Numbered from the stretch's first letter, positions 26,283 through 36,231 are shown. The stretch: 64,000 nt of DNA from Pseudomonas sp. TCU-HL1 (GCF_001708505.1 NZ_CP015992.1:3844001-3908000), one strand, 5' to 3'. Translations and numbers: made by a program. The notes: generated by a model not told the origin, from the letters alone.

Positions 26283-27890
26283 ATGAGCGAAAACCTGATT
26301 GAAATCCGCGACCTTTCCGTCGAGTTCGTCACCGGCGAAAAGGCGCAGCGCGTGGTCGAAGGCGTCAGCTTCGATATCCGCAAAGGCGAAACCCTGGCCC
26401 TGGTCGGCGAAAGCGGCTCCGGCAAATCGGTGACGGCGCATTCCATCCTGCGCCTGCTCCCCTACCCCCTCGCCCGCCATCCCAGCGGCAGTATCGACTA
26501 CGCCGGCAAGGACCTGCTGAAGCTGCCGGAGACCAAGCTTCGCGGCATTCGCGGCAACCGTATCGCCATGGTCTTCCAAGAGCCCATGACCTCGCTCAAC
26601 CCGCTGCACAGCATCGAGAAGCAGATAAACGAAGTACTGGCCCTGCACAAGGGCCTGACCGGCAAGGCCGCCACCAGGCGCACCCTGGAGCTTCTGGAAC
26701 TGGTCGGCATCCCCGAGCCGCACAAGCGCCTCAAGGCATTTCCTCATGAACTGTCCGGCGGCCAGCGGCAACGGGTGATGATCGCCATGGCCCTGGCCAA
26801 CGAGCCGGAACTGCTGATCGCAGACGAGCCCACCACCGCGCTGGACGTGACCGTCCAGCTGAAAATCCTCGATCTGCTCAAGGAACTGCAGGCACGCCTG
26901 GGCATGGCCCTGCTGCTGATCAGCCACGACCTGAACCTGGTTCGGCGAATTGCGCATCGAGTATGTGTCATGCAGCGCGGTTGCATCGTCGAACAAGCGT
27001 CGTGTGATGAGCTGTTCCATGCGCCACAACATCCCTACACCCGAGAACTGCTTGGCGCCGAGCCTTCGGGCCGGCCGGCGGAGACCTCGGTTGGGAACCC
27101 TCTGCTGGAGGTCAATGACCTGCGCGTGTGGTTCCCAATCAAGAAAGGACTGCTGCGGCGCACCGTGGATCACGTCAAGGCCGTGGACGGCGTCGACTTC
27201 AGCCTGCCCCAGGGACAGACCCTGGGTATCGTGGGCGAAAGTGGCTCCGGCAAGTCCACGCTGGGCCTGGCGATCCTCCGGCTGCTCGGCAGCCGGGGCG
27301 GCATTCGCTTCCAGGGCCAGGCCCTGGATGGCCTGTCGCAGAAGGATGTGCGGCCGTTCAGGCGCGAGATGCAGGTGGTCTTCCAGGACCCTTTCGGCAG
27401 CCTCAGCCCACGCATGTGCGTGGGCCAGATTGTCGGTGAGGGACTGCGAATCCACCGCATCGGCACCGAAGCGGAGCAGGAACAGGCCATCATCGACGCG
27501 CTCCTGGAGGTAGGGCTGGATCCGGAAACCCGGCACCGCTACCCCCACGAGTTTTCCGGTGGGCAGCGGCAGCGAATTGCCATTGCCCGGGCATTGGTGC
27601 TGAAACCGGCGCTGATCCTGCTGGACGAGCCCACCTCGGCGCTCGACCGGACGGTTCAGCGCCAGGTAGTGGAGTTGCTGCGCAGGCTACAGACCAAGTA
27701 CGACCTGACCTACCTGTTCATCAGCCATGACCTGGCTGTAGTCCGGGCGCTGAGTCACCAGCTGATGGTGATCAAGCACGGCCAGGTGGTCGAACAGGGT
27801 CCGGCCGACGCTATCTTCGCCGCCCCGCAGCACAGCTATACGAAGCAGTTGCTGGAAGCCGCATTCCTGGCTCCGGAAACTGCCCATTAA
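26283..27890 (+). CDS. nppD: peptide ABC transporter ATPase, two fused nucleotide-binding domains (YejF-like)
   Basis: 535 residues energising the permease pair. Both halves are complete: Walker A GESGSGKS twice (about residues 42 and 320), signature LSGGQRQR and FSGGQRQR, and Walker B LLIADEPTTALD and LILLDEPTSALD. Start is the ATG one base after the nppC stop, giving MSENLIEIRD. Confidence 0.94.
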   Translation: MSENLIEIRDLSVEFVTGEKAQRVVEGVSFDIRKGETLALVGESGSGKSVTAHSILRLLPYPLARHPSGSIDYAGKDLLKLPETKLRGIRGNRIAMVFQEPMTSLNPLHSIEKQINEVLALHKGLTGKAATRRTLELLELVGIPEPHKRLKAFPHELSGGQRQRVMIAMALANEPELLIADEPTTALDVTVQLKILDLLKELQARLGMALLLISHDLNLVRRIAHRVCVMQRGCIVEQASCDELFHAPQHPYTRELLGAEPSGRPAETSVGNPLLEVNDLRVWFPIKKGLLRRTVDHVKAVDGVDFSLPQGQTLGIVGESGSGKSTLGLAILRLLGSRGGIRFQGQALDGLSQKDVRPFRREMQVVFQDPFGSLSPRMCVGQIVGEGLRIHRIGTEAEQEQAIIDALLEVGLDPETRHRYPHEFSGGQRQRIAIARALVLKPALILLDEPTSALDRTVQRQVVELLRRLQTKYDLTYLFISHDLAVVRALSHQLMVIKHGQVVEQGPADAIFAAPQHSYTKQLLEAAFLAPETAH

Positions 27891-27909
27891 CCAGAAGAGG
27901 ATGAAGCAC

Positions 27910-28704
27910 ATGGGTTTTCTCGCCGGTAAGCGCGTACTGATCGTTGGCGTAGCCAGCAAACTGTCCATCGCATCGGGCATCGCTGCAGCCATGCATCGCG
28001 AAGGCGCCGAGCTCGCCTTCACCTACCAGAACGAAAAACTGAAGGGCCGCGTTGAAGAGTTCGCCGAAAGCTGGGGCTCCAATGCCGAGCTCTGCTTCCC
28101 CTGCGACGTGGCCAATGACGACGAGATCGCCGCGGTCTTCGAAGCCCTGGGCAAGAAGTGGGATGGTCTGGACTGCATCGTCCACTCCGTGGGCTTCGCC
28201 CCAGGCGACCAACTGGACGGCGACTTCACCGAAGTGACCACCCGCGACGGTTTCCGCATCGCCCACGACATCAGCGCCTACAGCTTCGTGGCCCTGGCCA
28301 AAGCAGGTCGCGAGCTGATGAAAGGCCGCAACGGCAGCCTGCTGACCCTGTCCTACCTGGGCGCCGAGCGCACCATGCCGAACTACAACGTCATGGGCAT
28401 GGCCAAGGCCAGCCTTGAAGCAGGCGTTCGCTACCTGGCCGGCAGCCTCGGCCCGGAAGGCACCCGCGTCAACGCCATTTCCGCCGGCCCGATCCGCACC
28501 CTGGCGGCTTCCGGCATCAAGAGCTTCCGCAAGATGCTCGCAGCCAACGAGAAGCAAACTCCGCTGCGCCGCAACGTAACCATCGAAGAAGTCGGCAATG
28601 CCGGCGCCTTCCTGTGCTCGGACTTGGCGTCGGGCATCAGCGGCGAGATCATGTACGTCGACGGTGGCTTCAACACTACCGCCATGGGCAACATCGAAGA
28701 CTGA
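27910..28704 (+). CDS. fabI: enoyl-[acyl-carrier-protein] reductase (NADH)
   Basis: Final reduction step of each fatty acid elongation cycle; the triclosan target. 264 residues, nearly identical along its length to P. aeruginosa FabI as remembered: NAD-binding GVASKLSIASGIA, catalytic Tyr-x6-Lys in YNVMGMAKASLEAG, and SAGPIRTLAASGI. Start is the second ATG (MGFLAGKRVL), 9 bp after AGAGG; the ATG at 27901 is too close to that site. Downstream of the npp operon as in P. aeruginosa. Confidence 0.96.
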   Translation: MGFLAGKRVLIVGVASKLSIASGIAAAMHREGAELAFTYQNEKLKGRVEEFAESWGSNAELCFPCDVANDDEIAAVFEALGKKWDGLDCIVHSVGFAPGDQLDGDFTEVTTRDGFRIAHDISAYSFVALAKAGRELMKGRNGSLLTLSYLGAERTMPNYNVMGMAKASLEAGVRYLAGSLGPEGTRVNAISAGPIRTLAASGIKSFRKMLAANEKQTPLRRNVTIEEVGNAGAFLCSDLASGISGEIMYVDGGFNTTAMGNIED

Positions 28705-28719
28705 TAACCGCCCAGAACG

Positions 28720-28750
28720 AAAAAGCCCGCATTCATGCGGGCTTTTTTTT
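28720..28750 (+). terminator. rho-independent terminator of fabI
   Basis: Stem AGCCCGCAT / ATGCGGGCT with a 2-nt centre, followed by eight T; begins 16 bp after the fabI stop. Confidence 0.9.
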
Positions 28751-28852
28751 GTGCCCGGTCGGGCTGCGTTTCCCGTACGGTGGATCGCGCTCCATCAATC
28801 CACCATCGCAGCCATTGCGCGGTAAGCGTACGCCGAACTCACCTTGCGTGAT

Positions 28853-30379
28853 TCAGGCAGGTATCCACTGATGCGGCAGCAGTTGATCGATCTCACTTGC
28901 CCGCTGCGTCGGCAGTCGTGTCAGCACATCCTTGAGATAGGCATACGGATCATGTCCGTTCATGCGGGCCGACTGGATCAGGCTCATGATCGCCGCCGCT
29001 CGTTTTCCGCTGCGTAGCGATCCGGCAAACAACCAGTTCGAGCGGCCTAGCGCCCATGGCCGAATCTGGTTCTCGACCGGATTATTGTCGATGGGCACAG
29101 CACCATCCTCGACATAGCGAGTCAGTGCCAGCCAGCGTTTGAGGCTGTAATCCAAGGCTTTCGCCGTTGCTGATCCGTTGGGCACCCGATCACGCTGGGC
29201 CAGCATCCAGTCATGCAGCGCGTCGAGGATCGGCGAAGCTTTTTCCTGCCGTATTCGCCCGCGTTCTTCATCGCTCATGTCCCGTGCTTGCCGTTCGATT
29301 TCGTACAAGCCGCCAATCGCGTGCAGTGCCTGTTCGGCCAGTTGGCTTTTGTTCGCCGCGTGAAGATCGAAGAACTTGCGGCGGGCGTGGGCCATGCAGC
29401 CGATTTCGGTGATGCCTTGCTCGAAACCGGCCTTGTAGCCAGCGAAGTCGTCGCAGACCAGCTTGCCATTCCACTGGCCGAGGAAGTTGCGCGCATGCTC
29501 GCCGGCACGACTGGGGCTGAAGTCGTAGACCACGGCTTTCAGATCGGCGAAGGGCGTGGTGCTGTAGGCCCAGACGTAAGCCCGATGGGTTTTCTTCTCG
29601 CCCGGCGCGAGCATTTGCACCGGGGTTTCGTCAGCATGGATCACGCGTTGGCCCAGCACGGCTTCGCGCAGTGCATCGACCAGCGGCTGGAGCTGCACGC
29701 CGGTTTGCCCGACCCACTGCGCCAGCGTCGAACGAGCGATAGCCAGGCCGGCACGGCCGAAGATCTTTTCCTGCCGGTACAGCGGCAGGTGGTCGGCGAA
29801 TTTGGCCACCATCACGTGAGCCAGGAGGCCGGCGGTGGGGATGCCCTTGTCGATCACCTGGGCCGGCACTGGTGCCTGGATCAGTGTTTCGCACTGGCGA
29901 CAGGCCCATTTCCCACGTACGTGCTGTTCGACGGTGAACACGCCCGGCGTGTAATCCAGCTTTTCGCTGACGTCTTCACCGATGCGTTGCAGCTGGCAGC
30001 CGCAGGCGCACTGGGTGGTGTCCGGTTCGTGATGGATCACGGTGCGCGGGAATTGCGCTGGCAGCGGTGTGCGCTTGGGCTGTTGGCGTGGTTCGGCTGG
30101 GGCAACCGTAGGATTGACGGCTTTCAGCTCGGCTTCGATGGCCATGATGTCGGTGTCGAGCAGGTCTTCCAGCAGGCTGCCCTGGTCAGGGCTCAGTTGC
30201 TCGCTGCGCTTGGCGAACTTGTGCCGCTTGAGGATGGCGATTTCGTGGGTGAGGTTCTCGATAACCGTTTGGTCGCGGTGGATCTTCTTACCCATCATGT
30301 CGACCTGCGTGAGCAGCTGCGCGGCCAGTGCGCGCAGCTGTTCAGGTGTCAGTTGGTCGAGATTGGGCGAGGCAGTCAT
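28853..30379 (-). CDS. tnpC: IS66-family transposase TnpC
   Basis: 508 residues. An N-terminal leucine-zipper-like helix and zinc-finger region (CACGCQL ... CRQCE) precede the DDE core: VIHADETPVQ, LVCDDFAGYKAGF and IDNNPVENQIRPW. Full length, no interruption. Starts 61 bp after the tnpB stop. Confidence 0.95.
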   Translation of the reverse strand: MTASPNLDQLTPEQLRALAAQLLTQVDMMGKKIHRDQTVIENLTHEIAILKRHKFAKRSEQLSPDQGSLLEDLLDTDIMAIEAELKAVNPTVAPAEPRQQPKRTPLPAQFPRTVIHHEPDTTQCACGCQLQRIGEDVSEKLDYTPGVFTVEQHVRGKWACRQCETLIQAPVPAQVIDKGIPTAGLLAHVMVAKFADHLPLYRQEKIFGRAGLAIARSTLAQWVGQTGVQLQPLVDALREAVLGQRVIHADETPVQMLAPGEKKTHRAYVWAYSTTPFADLKAVVYDFSPSRAGEHARNFLGQWNGKLVCDDFAGYKAGFEQGITEIGCMAHARRKFFDLHAANKSQLAEQALHAIGGLYEIERQARDMSDEERGRIRQEKASPILDALHDWMLAQRDRVPNGSATAKALDYSLKRWLALTRYVEDGAVPIDNNPVENQIRPWALGRSNWLFAGSLRSGKRAAAIMSLIQSARMNGHDPYAYLKDVLTRLPTQRASEIDQLLPHQWIPA

Positions 30380-30440
30380 GCCGCTGATTGTGCCAGAGCA
30401 GGCGGTCAGCGGAGATAAACCGATGGGCTAATGGCAGGTG

Positions 30441-30776
30441 CTACAGCACTGTGATCGCGCCGGCTGCACCGACCCGCTGCCAGGGTAGACCCAGTACCAA
30501 AGCCTGAAGTTGCTCGGTGCCGAGTTCGACTTCCGAGCCGTGCCGGATGCCCGGCCAGTGAAACTTGCCCTGGTTCAAGCGCCGCGTAGCCAGCCAGATA
30601 CCCACGCCGTCATGCACCAGGACTTTCATGCGGTTGGCGCGGCGGTTGGCGAAGAGATAGGCGCAGTGCGGCTTCGCCGCACCGAACACGGCCACCACAC
30701 GCGCCAACGCGGTGTCGGTACCGGCGCGCATGTCCATCGGCTCGGTGGCGAGCCAGATGGTATCGATGCGGATCAC
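30441..30776 (-). CDS. tnpB: IS66-family accessory protein TnpB
   Basis: 111 residues, family signature PMDMRAGTDTALARVVAVFG and KVLVHDGVGIWLATRRLNQG. Overlaps the tnpA stop by 4 bp (ATGA), so coupled translation is likely. Required for transposition in studied IS66 elements; biochemical role not established. Confidence 0.94.
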   Translation of the reverse strand: MIRIDTIWLATEPMDMRAGTDTALARVVAVFGAAKPHCAYLFANRRANRMKVLVHDGVGIWLATRRLNQGKFHWPGIRHGSEVELGTEQLQALVLGLPWQRVGAAGAITVL

Positions 30777-31090
30777 GGGGTGAGCCCACGCACAAAGCAG
30801 GCGCAGCCTTCAGGATCGGAGGCTGGCCATTTCACTGTGACCGCTTGCTCGCCAAGGGACAACTCAATGATTGCGAACGCCTCAGTTGTTCGTTTAGGCA
30901 TGGCCCTCAATGGAACGAACGCCGGCAACGCCGCTGGTGGCTGATCTCGGTAAAGCGGCAGCCACTTGCGAATGACGTTGGCGTTGATGCCGTGGCTGAT
31001 GGCAACGCTGGAGACGGTCGCACCGGGTTGCAGGCACTCCTGAACAACCTGGGCCTTGAACGGTTTGGGGTAAGAGCTTCGTTGGCGCAT
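30773..31090 (-). CDS. tnpA: IS66-family accessory protein TnpA
   Basis: 105 residues with an N-terminal helix-turn-helix (KPFKAQVVQECLQPGATVSS, then HGINANVIRKWL), the usual IS66 OrfA form. First gene of the element's operon. Confidence 0.93.
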   Translation of the reverse strand: MRQRSSYPKPFKAQVVQECLQPGATVSSVAISHGINANVIRKWLPLYRDQPPAALPAFVPLRAMPKRTTEAFAIIELSLGEQAVTVKWPASDPEGCACFVRGLTP

Positions 31091-31238
31091 GGAAATCCCG
31101 GCGATAAGGGCTATCGCGTCCGCTTAAAAATACGCGGACACCATCGCCCTTAATGCTGGAGTTCGGAAGGTGACTTGGCTGGACGCTTACATTGCGCGGC
31201 GCCGATGGTGGATATGAAAAGCGATATCCCCCCTACCC

Positions 31239-31268
31239 AAAAGAAAAAGGCCGCATAAGCGGCCTTCT
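31239..31268 (-). terminator. rho-independent terminator of ppiD
   Basis: Stem AAGGCCGC / GCGGCCTT with loop TTAT on the minus strand, then TTTTTCTTTT. Ends the ppiD transcript 16 bp past its stop. Confidence 0.85.
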
Positions 31269-31283
31269 CCTTCAGCGAGTCAA

Positions 31284-33158
31284 TCAGAAACGTTCGATCT
31301 TCGCCTTTTCTTCCAACTGGCGCCGGTAGGACGCAAAGTCCTGCTGACCGCTGCGCGAGGCCAGGAAGCGGCTGTACATCGCCTTCTCCTGCTCGGACAG
31401 CTTGGCGTCCGCGAGGTTGACGCCATTCAGGCGGATCACCACGTAGTCGCCGTTGTTCAGCTTCACGCCGGTGAACTCCGGCTTGTCCGCGGCAACCGGC
31501 TTGGGCATACGGAACAGCGCCTGCAACAGAACCGGATCGACCCCTTCCTGGCTGCGAGTGGCGGCTTCCACCACCTGCCAGGACTGACCATCCTGAGCCT
31601 GTTCGACCGGAGTCTTGCCTTCACGCAGGCTGGCCATCAGAGCATCGCCCTTGGTCTTGGCGGCCTCGCTGGCCTTCTGGGACAGCAGGTGCTGGCGGAT
31701 ACTGTCGCTGACCTTTTCCAGCCCAAGCTGCTCAGGCTTCTTGTGCTCTTTGACACGCAGGACGACAACGGTGTCGGGATCCAGCTCGATAGCGGAACTG
31801 TTGGCTCCGTCTTCCAGCACTTCCGGGCTGTAGGCAGCCTGCAGCACCTGACGGTTGGCAGTCAGGCCCTCACCACCTTCACGACCGAAGGGCGCACTGG
31901 TCTTCACTTCCAGGTTCAGCTCCTGGGCCGGCTGGGCCAGGTCGGACGCTTCGAAGGCAGCGTCTTCCAGTTCCTTGCTCACTTCGACGAAGCGCTGCTC
32001 CACTTGCTGGGCCTTGATGTCGTGCTCCAGCTTGGGCTTCAGGCTTTCGAAACTCGGAACCTCAGGCGCCTGCACGCCCAGCAGCTTGATCAGGTGCCAG
32101 CCGTACTGCGTACGCACCGGGGCCGAAACCTCGCCCTGCTTGAGCGCATACAGCGACTCTTCGAAGGCGGGTTCGTAAACGCCGGGCCCCGCGAAGCCCA
32201 GGTCACCACCGTTGGCAGCGGAGCCGGAGTCATCGGAGGACTCCTTGGCTAGTGCGGCGAAGTCCTCGCCCTTGTCCAGACGCTGCTTGATCTGCTCGAT
32301 CTTGGCCTTGGCCTGCTCTTCGTTCAGCTTGTCATTGACCTCCACGAGGATGTGGGCGGCCTGACGCTGTTCGGCGAGGTTGCTGATCTCTTTCTGGTAC
32401 TGAGCCTGAAGGTCTTCGTCCTTGGCCTCGACCTGACTGAAGAAGGCAGCCTTCTTCAGCTCCACGTACTCGACCACGACCTGCTCGGGACTCATGAACT
32501 GATCGACGTGACCGTCGTAGTACGCCTTGATCTCATCATCGGAGATGCTGACCGCAGCCGGATCGGCCTTCAGGGTCAGGGTCGCGAAGTCGCGGGTCTG
32601 CTTCTCGAGGCGGGCAAAGGCGTCAACCTCGGCGTCAGTCACGAAGCCGCTACCGGCCAGACCTGCACGCAGTTGGCCGATGAGCATTTCCTGCTCGAGC
32701 ATTTGACGGAACTGCAGGCGGTTGTAGTTCATCTGCCGGATAACCTGATCAAAGCGATCGGCATTGAACTTGCCGTCCACCTGGAATTCCGGCGTCTGCA
32801 GGATGAGTTGGTCAATGGCGCTCTGGGAGAAGGCGAAATCAGCCTCCCCGGCGCCTTGCAGCAGGAGCTTGCGCTCGATCAGCCCCTTCAGCGCGGCTTC
32901 ACGCAGCAGCTTGTCGTCAAGCAGCGAGGCGTCGAAATCCTTGCCCAGTTGCTGCTGCAACTGACGGCGCTGGAGGTTGACCGCTTCGGTCAGCTGATCC
33001 AGGCTGATTTCCTCACCATTGACCTCAGCCGCATTCTGGCGATTGCTGGTGGCATTGAAGATGGCGTCGAAACCGGTCAGAGCCAGCAGCGCGATGATGA
33101 CGCCAATGATGGTTTTGGCAATCCACCCCTGTGAATTGTCCCTGATGTTCTGCAGCAT
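31284..33158 (-). CDS. ppiD: periplasmic folding chaperone / peptidyl-prolyl isomerase PpiD
   Basis: 624 residues, anchored in the inner membrane by one N-terminal helix (KTIIGVIIALLALTGFDAIF). A SurA-like N-terminal region, then a parvulin domain at about 265-360 (AAHILVEVNDKLNEEQAKAK ... GYxxGDLGF-like GGDLGFAGPGVYEPAFEESL), then a C-terminal SurA/PpiD-like region. Assists outer-membrane protein folding near the Sec translocon. Start is the ATG giving MLQNIRDNSQGW; the frame is open 11 codons further up. Confidence 0.93.
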   Translation of the reverse strand: MLQNIRDNSQGWIAKTIIGVIIALLALTGFDAIFNATSNRQNAAEVNGEEISLDQLTEAVNLQRRQLQQQLGKDFDASLLDDKLLREAALKGLIERKLLLQGAGEADFAFSQSAIDQLILQTPEFQVDGKFNADRFDQVIRQMNYNRLQFRQMLEQEMLIGQLRAGLAGSGFVTDAEVDAFARLEKQTRDFATLTLKADPAAVSISDDEIKAYYDGHVDQFMSPEQVVVEYVELKKAAFFSQVEAKDEDLQAQYQKEISNLAEQRQAAHILVEVNDKLNEEQAKAKIEQIKQRLDKGEDFAALAKESSDDSGSAANGGDLGFAGPGVYEPAFEESLYALKQGEVSAPVRTQYGWHLIKLLGVQAPEVPSFESLKPKLEHDIKAQQVEQRFVEVSKELEDAAFEASDLAQPAQELNLEVKTSAPFGREGGEGLTANRQVLQAAYSPEVLEDGANSSAIELDPDTVVVLRVKEHKKPEQLGLEKVSDSIRQHLLSQKASEAAKTKGDALMASLREGKTPVEQAQDGQSWQVVEAATRSQEGVDPVLLQALFRMPKPVAADKPEFTGVKLNNGDYVVIRLNGVNLADAKLSEQEKAMYSRFLASRSGQQDFASYRRQLEEKAKIERF

Positions 33159-33221
33159 GGGTCCCCCAGAAACGGCTGCATTGGGTCGCAACCGAGTAAC
33201 GCGGGTAGAGTATCCGAATAT

Positions 33222-33252
33222 GAGAAAGGCGCATCCTAGGATGCGCCTTCTC
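33222..33252. terminator. symmetrical hairpin between hupB and ppiD
   Basis: Near-perfect palindrome AAGGCGCATCCT / AGGATGCGCCTT, 118 bp past the hupB stop and 64 bp before the ppiD start. The T-tract is short on both strands, so it may be a weak bidirectional terminator or processing site. The rest of 33253-33370 shows nothing clear. Confidence 0.45.
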
Positions 33253-33370
33253 GTAGCTCGCGGGGCCTGAGATTCAATCTCTTTGGTGGTAGGAAGAAAC
33301 CCTTCCCTTCCACCGCTCCGCTATCGGGCCAAGCTGAACCCAGCCCGGTCGGGCAGAGCCCGAAAGACGC

Positions 33371-33643
33371 TTAGTTGACGGCGTCTTTCAGAGCTTTGCC
33401 AGCTTTGAAGCCAGGGATCTTGGCAGCAGCGATCTTGATCGGCTTGCCAGTCTGCGGGTTGCGGCCAGTACGAGCAGCACGCTCTTTAACAGCGAAAGTA
33501 CCGAAGCCAACCAGCACCACGGAGTCACCAGCCTTCAGAGCGCCAGTAACGGATTCGATAACTGCGTCCAGCGCGCGGCCAGCTACAGCTTTCGGGATGT
33601 CAGCAGATGCGGCGATAGCATCAATCAGTTCCGACTTGTTCAC
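33371..33643 (-). CDS. hupB: DNA-binding protein HU-beta
   Basis: 90-residue nucleoid protein that bends DNA as a dimer. Family landmarks: N-terminal KSELIDAIAASADIPKA and the beta-arm signature GFGTFAVKERAARTGRNPQT, ending KALKDAVN. Start is GTG at 33643. Position between lon and ppiD is the conserved proteobacterial order. Confidence 0.96.
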   Translation of the reverse strand: MNKSELIDAIAASADIPKAVAGRALDAVIESVTGALKAGDSVVLVGFGTFAVKERAARTGRNPQTGKPIKIAAAKIPGFKAGKALKDAVN

Positions 33644-33778
33644 TCTTAAGTCCCCTTATTTCTGTTGAGTTGTTTCTTAATTTTTTGGTGTAAGCAAAGC
33701 GGGTGCTGGATGGCCTGCTAACACATAAGAGCCGCTTTATAACAAGGGCTCTAAAAATGTGTCAAGAAAGCCCCCCGG

Positions 33779-36175
33779 CTAATGCGTGCTGATTCGCTCC
33801 TTGGAATCAGACTCGCGCTTGTCATCCTTTGCAACCATCTCCGGAGCCGCATCGGGCAAGGGCTCCGGGGCGTATTGCAGCGCAATTTGCAGGACCTCGT
33901 CAATCCATTTAACGGGTTTAATCGCCAAGTCTTGCTTGATATTTTCGGGAATTTCTTTCAGATCGCGTACATTCTCTTCGGGAATGATCACGGTCTTGAT
34001 TCCACCACGATGCGCGGCCAGTAATTTCTCTTTCAAGCCACCAATCGCGAGCACCTGACCACGCAGGGTGATTTCTCCGGTCATGGCCACATCGGCGCGA
34101 ACCGGGATTTGTGTCATGGCCGAAACCAGCGCCGTGCACATGCCGATACCGGCACTGGGGCCATCCTTCGGAGTGGCGCCTTCAGGCATGTGAATGTGGA
34201 TGTCACGCTTCTCATGGAAGTCCGCGGGAATCCCGAGGCTCTTCGCACGGCTACGGACCACGGTAAGGGCGGCCGTAATGGATTCGGCCATCACGTCACC
34301 CAACGAACCGGTCTTTGTCAGTTGCCCCTTGCCGGGAACGACCGCCGCCTCGATGGTCAGCAGTTCGCCGCCCACCTGGGTCCATGCAAGGCCGGTAACC
34401 TGACCGATCTGGTCCTGTTGTTCGGCCAGGCCGTAACGGTACTTGCGCACACCAAGGAAGTGTTCCAGGGACTCTGCAGTCACCTGCACCGCGAAACGCT
34501 TCTCGCGGGCATGCTCCTTCACCGCCTTGCGGCAGACCTTGGCGAGCTGACGCTCGAGGCTACGAACACCGGCCTCGCGGGTGTAGTAACGAATGATGTC
34601 GCGAATAGCGGCTTCATCGAATTCCAGCTCGCCCTTCTTCAGGCCATTGGCCTTGGTCTGCTTGGGAGCGAGGTACTTGACGGCGATGTTGACCTTCTCG
34701 TCCTCGGTGTAGCCCGGCAAACGGATCACTTCCATACGGTCCAGCAGCGGTGCCGGAATGTTCATGGAGTTGGCGGTGCAGAGGAACATCACATCCGAGA
34801 GGTCGTAATCGACTTCCAGGTAGTGGTCGTTGAAATTGTGGTTCTGCTCGGGGTCGAGCACTTCCAGCAGCGCGGACGCAGGATCACCGCGCATATCGCT
34901 GCCCATCTTGTCGATCTCGTCGAGCAGGAATAGCGGGTTGCGCACGCCGACCTTGGTCATCTTCTGGATCAGACGACCCGGCATGGAACCAATGTAGGTA
35001 CGACGGTGACCGCGAATCTCGGCCTCGTCACGCACACCGCCCAAGGCCATACGCACGAACTTGCGATTGGTGGCATGTGCAATGGACTCGGCCAGCGAAG
35101 TCTTGCCGACACCGGGCGGGCCAACCAGACAGAGAACCGGGCCTTTGACCTTCTTCACGCGCTTCTGCACGGCAAGGTATTCGAGGATGCGTTCCTTGAC
35201 CTCTTCCAGGCCGTAATGATCGGCGTCGAGGATGTCCTCGGCCTTCGCCAGATCCAGGCGAACCTTGCTCTCGGCCTTCCACGGCACATTGACCAGCCAA
35301 TCGATATAGGAGCGCACCACAGTCGCTTCGGCGGACATCGGCGACATTTGCTTCAACTTGTTCAGCTCGGCATTGGCCTTGGCCAGCGCCTCCTTGGTCA
35401 GGCCGGCATTGTCGATACGCTTTTTCAGCTCCTCGACTTCGTTGTGCCCCTCATCGATGTCGCCCAGCTCTTTCTGAATGGCCTTCATCTGCTCATTCAG
35501 GTAGTACTCGCGCTGGCTGCGCTCCATCTGCTTCTTCACGCGACCACGAATGCGCTTCTCGACCTGCAGCAGGTCGATTTCGGCATCCAGCAACGCCAGG
35601 ACGTGCTCGACACGCTCGGGCAGGTCGGTCAGTTCGAGGATTTCCTGCTTCTGCTCGATCTTCAGCGCCATGTGGGCAGCCATGGTATCCACCAGGCGAC
35701 CCGGCTCATCGATGCTGTTCAGCGACGAAAGCACCTCGGACGGCACTTTCTTGCCCAGTTGAACATACTGTTCGAACTGGCTGAGCAGGCTACGGATAAA
35801 AACTTCAGATTCGCGTTCGCCTGCATCGATTTCGTCGATCAGGCTGACTTCCGCGCGGCAATGGCCGTCGACTTCAATGAAACGCTCGATGGCGCCGCGC
35901 TGCTCGCCCTCAACCAGTACCTTCACGGTGCCGTCGGGCAGCTTCAACAGCTGCAGCACGGTGGCGACGGTACCCATGCGATACAGGGCGTCTTCGCCCG
36001 GATCATCGTCGGCCGGGTTCTTCTGGGCAACCAGGAGGATCTGCTTGTCCCCCGTCATCGCGGCTTCGAGAGCCTCGATTGATTTCTCACGCCCCACGAA
36101 AAGGGGAATGACCATGTGCGGATAGACCACGACATCGCGCAATGGCAGGAGAGGTAATTCGGCAGTCGTATTCAT
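33779..36175 (-). CDS. lon: ATP-dependent protease Lon
   Basis: 798-residue cytoplasmic AAA+ serine protease removing damaged and regulatory proteins. N-terminal LON substrate-binding domain (LPLLPLRDVVVYPHMVIPLF), coiled-coil region, AAA+ module with Walker A GPPGVGKTSL and Walker B FLLDEIDKM, and the protease domain with the Ser-Lys dyad (Ser in PKDGPSAGIGM, Lys in GGLKEKLLAA). The C-terminus is an acidic, low-complexity tail. A sigma-32-type promoter lies just upstream. Confidence 0.97.
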   Translation of the reverse strand: MNTTAELPLLPLRDVVVYPHMVIPLFVGREKSIEALEAAMTGDKQILLVAQKNPADDDPGEDALYRMGTVATVLQLLKLPDGTVKVLVEGEQRGAIERFIEVDGHCRAEVSLIDEIDAGERESEVFIRSLLSQFEQYVQLGKKVPSEVLSSLNSIDEPGRLVDTMAAHMALKIEQKQEILELTDLPERVEHVLALLDAEIDLLQVEKRIRGRVKKQMERSQREYYLNEQMKAIQKELGDIDEGHNEVEELKKRIDNAGLTKEALAKANAELNKLKQMSPMSAEATVVRSYIDWLVNVPWKAESKVRLDLAKAEDILDADHYGLEEVKERILEYLAVQKRVKKVKGPVLCLVGPPGVGKTSLAESIAHATNRKFVRMALGGVRDEAEIRGHRRTYIGSMPGRLIQKMTKVGVRNPLFLLDEIDKMGSDMRGDPASALLEVLDPEQNHNFNDHYLEVDYDLSDVMFLCTANSMNIPAPLLDRMEVIRLPGYTEDEKVNIAVKYLAPKQTKANGLKKGELEFDEAAIRDIIRYYTREAGVRSLERQLAKVCRKAVKEHAREKRFAVQVTAESLEHFLGVRKYRYGLAEQQDQIGQVTGLAWTQVGGELLTIEAAVVPGKGQLTKTGSLGDVMAESITAALTVVRSRAKSLGIPADFHEKRDIHIHMPEGATPKDGPSAGIGMCTALVSAMTQIPVRADVAMTGEITLRGQVLAIGGLKEKLLAAHRGGIKTVIIPEENVRDLKEIPENIKQDLAIKPVKWIDEVLQIALQYAPEPLPDAAPEMVAKDDKRESDSKERISTH

Positions 36176-36231
36176 GGTATCAGCTCTACGGCGGCCCTCG
36201 GGCCGTAAACAGATGGGAAAACCCTTGGCCC

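Larger units (their letters stand above)
28822..31190 (-). mobile_element. IS66-family insertion sequence, intact
   Basis: 2369 bp with tnpA, tnpB and tnpC. Both ends begin GTAAGCGT and match at about 20 of 27 positions (shared TCACCTT further in). An exact 8-bp direct repeat ATTGCGCG flanks the element (28814-28821 and 31191-31198), the IS66 duplication length. It sits between the fabI terminator and the ppiD terminator, harming no gene. Confidence 0.95.
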
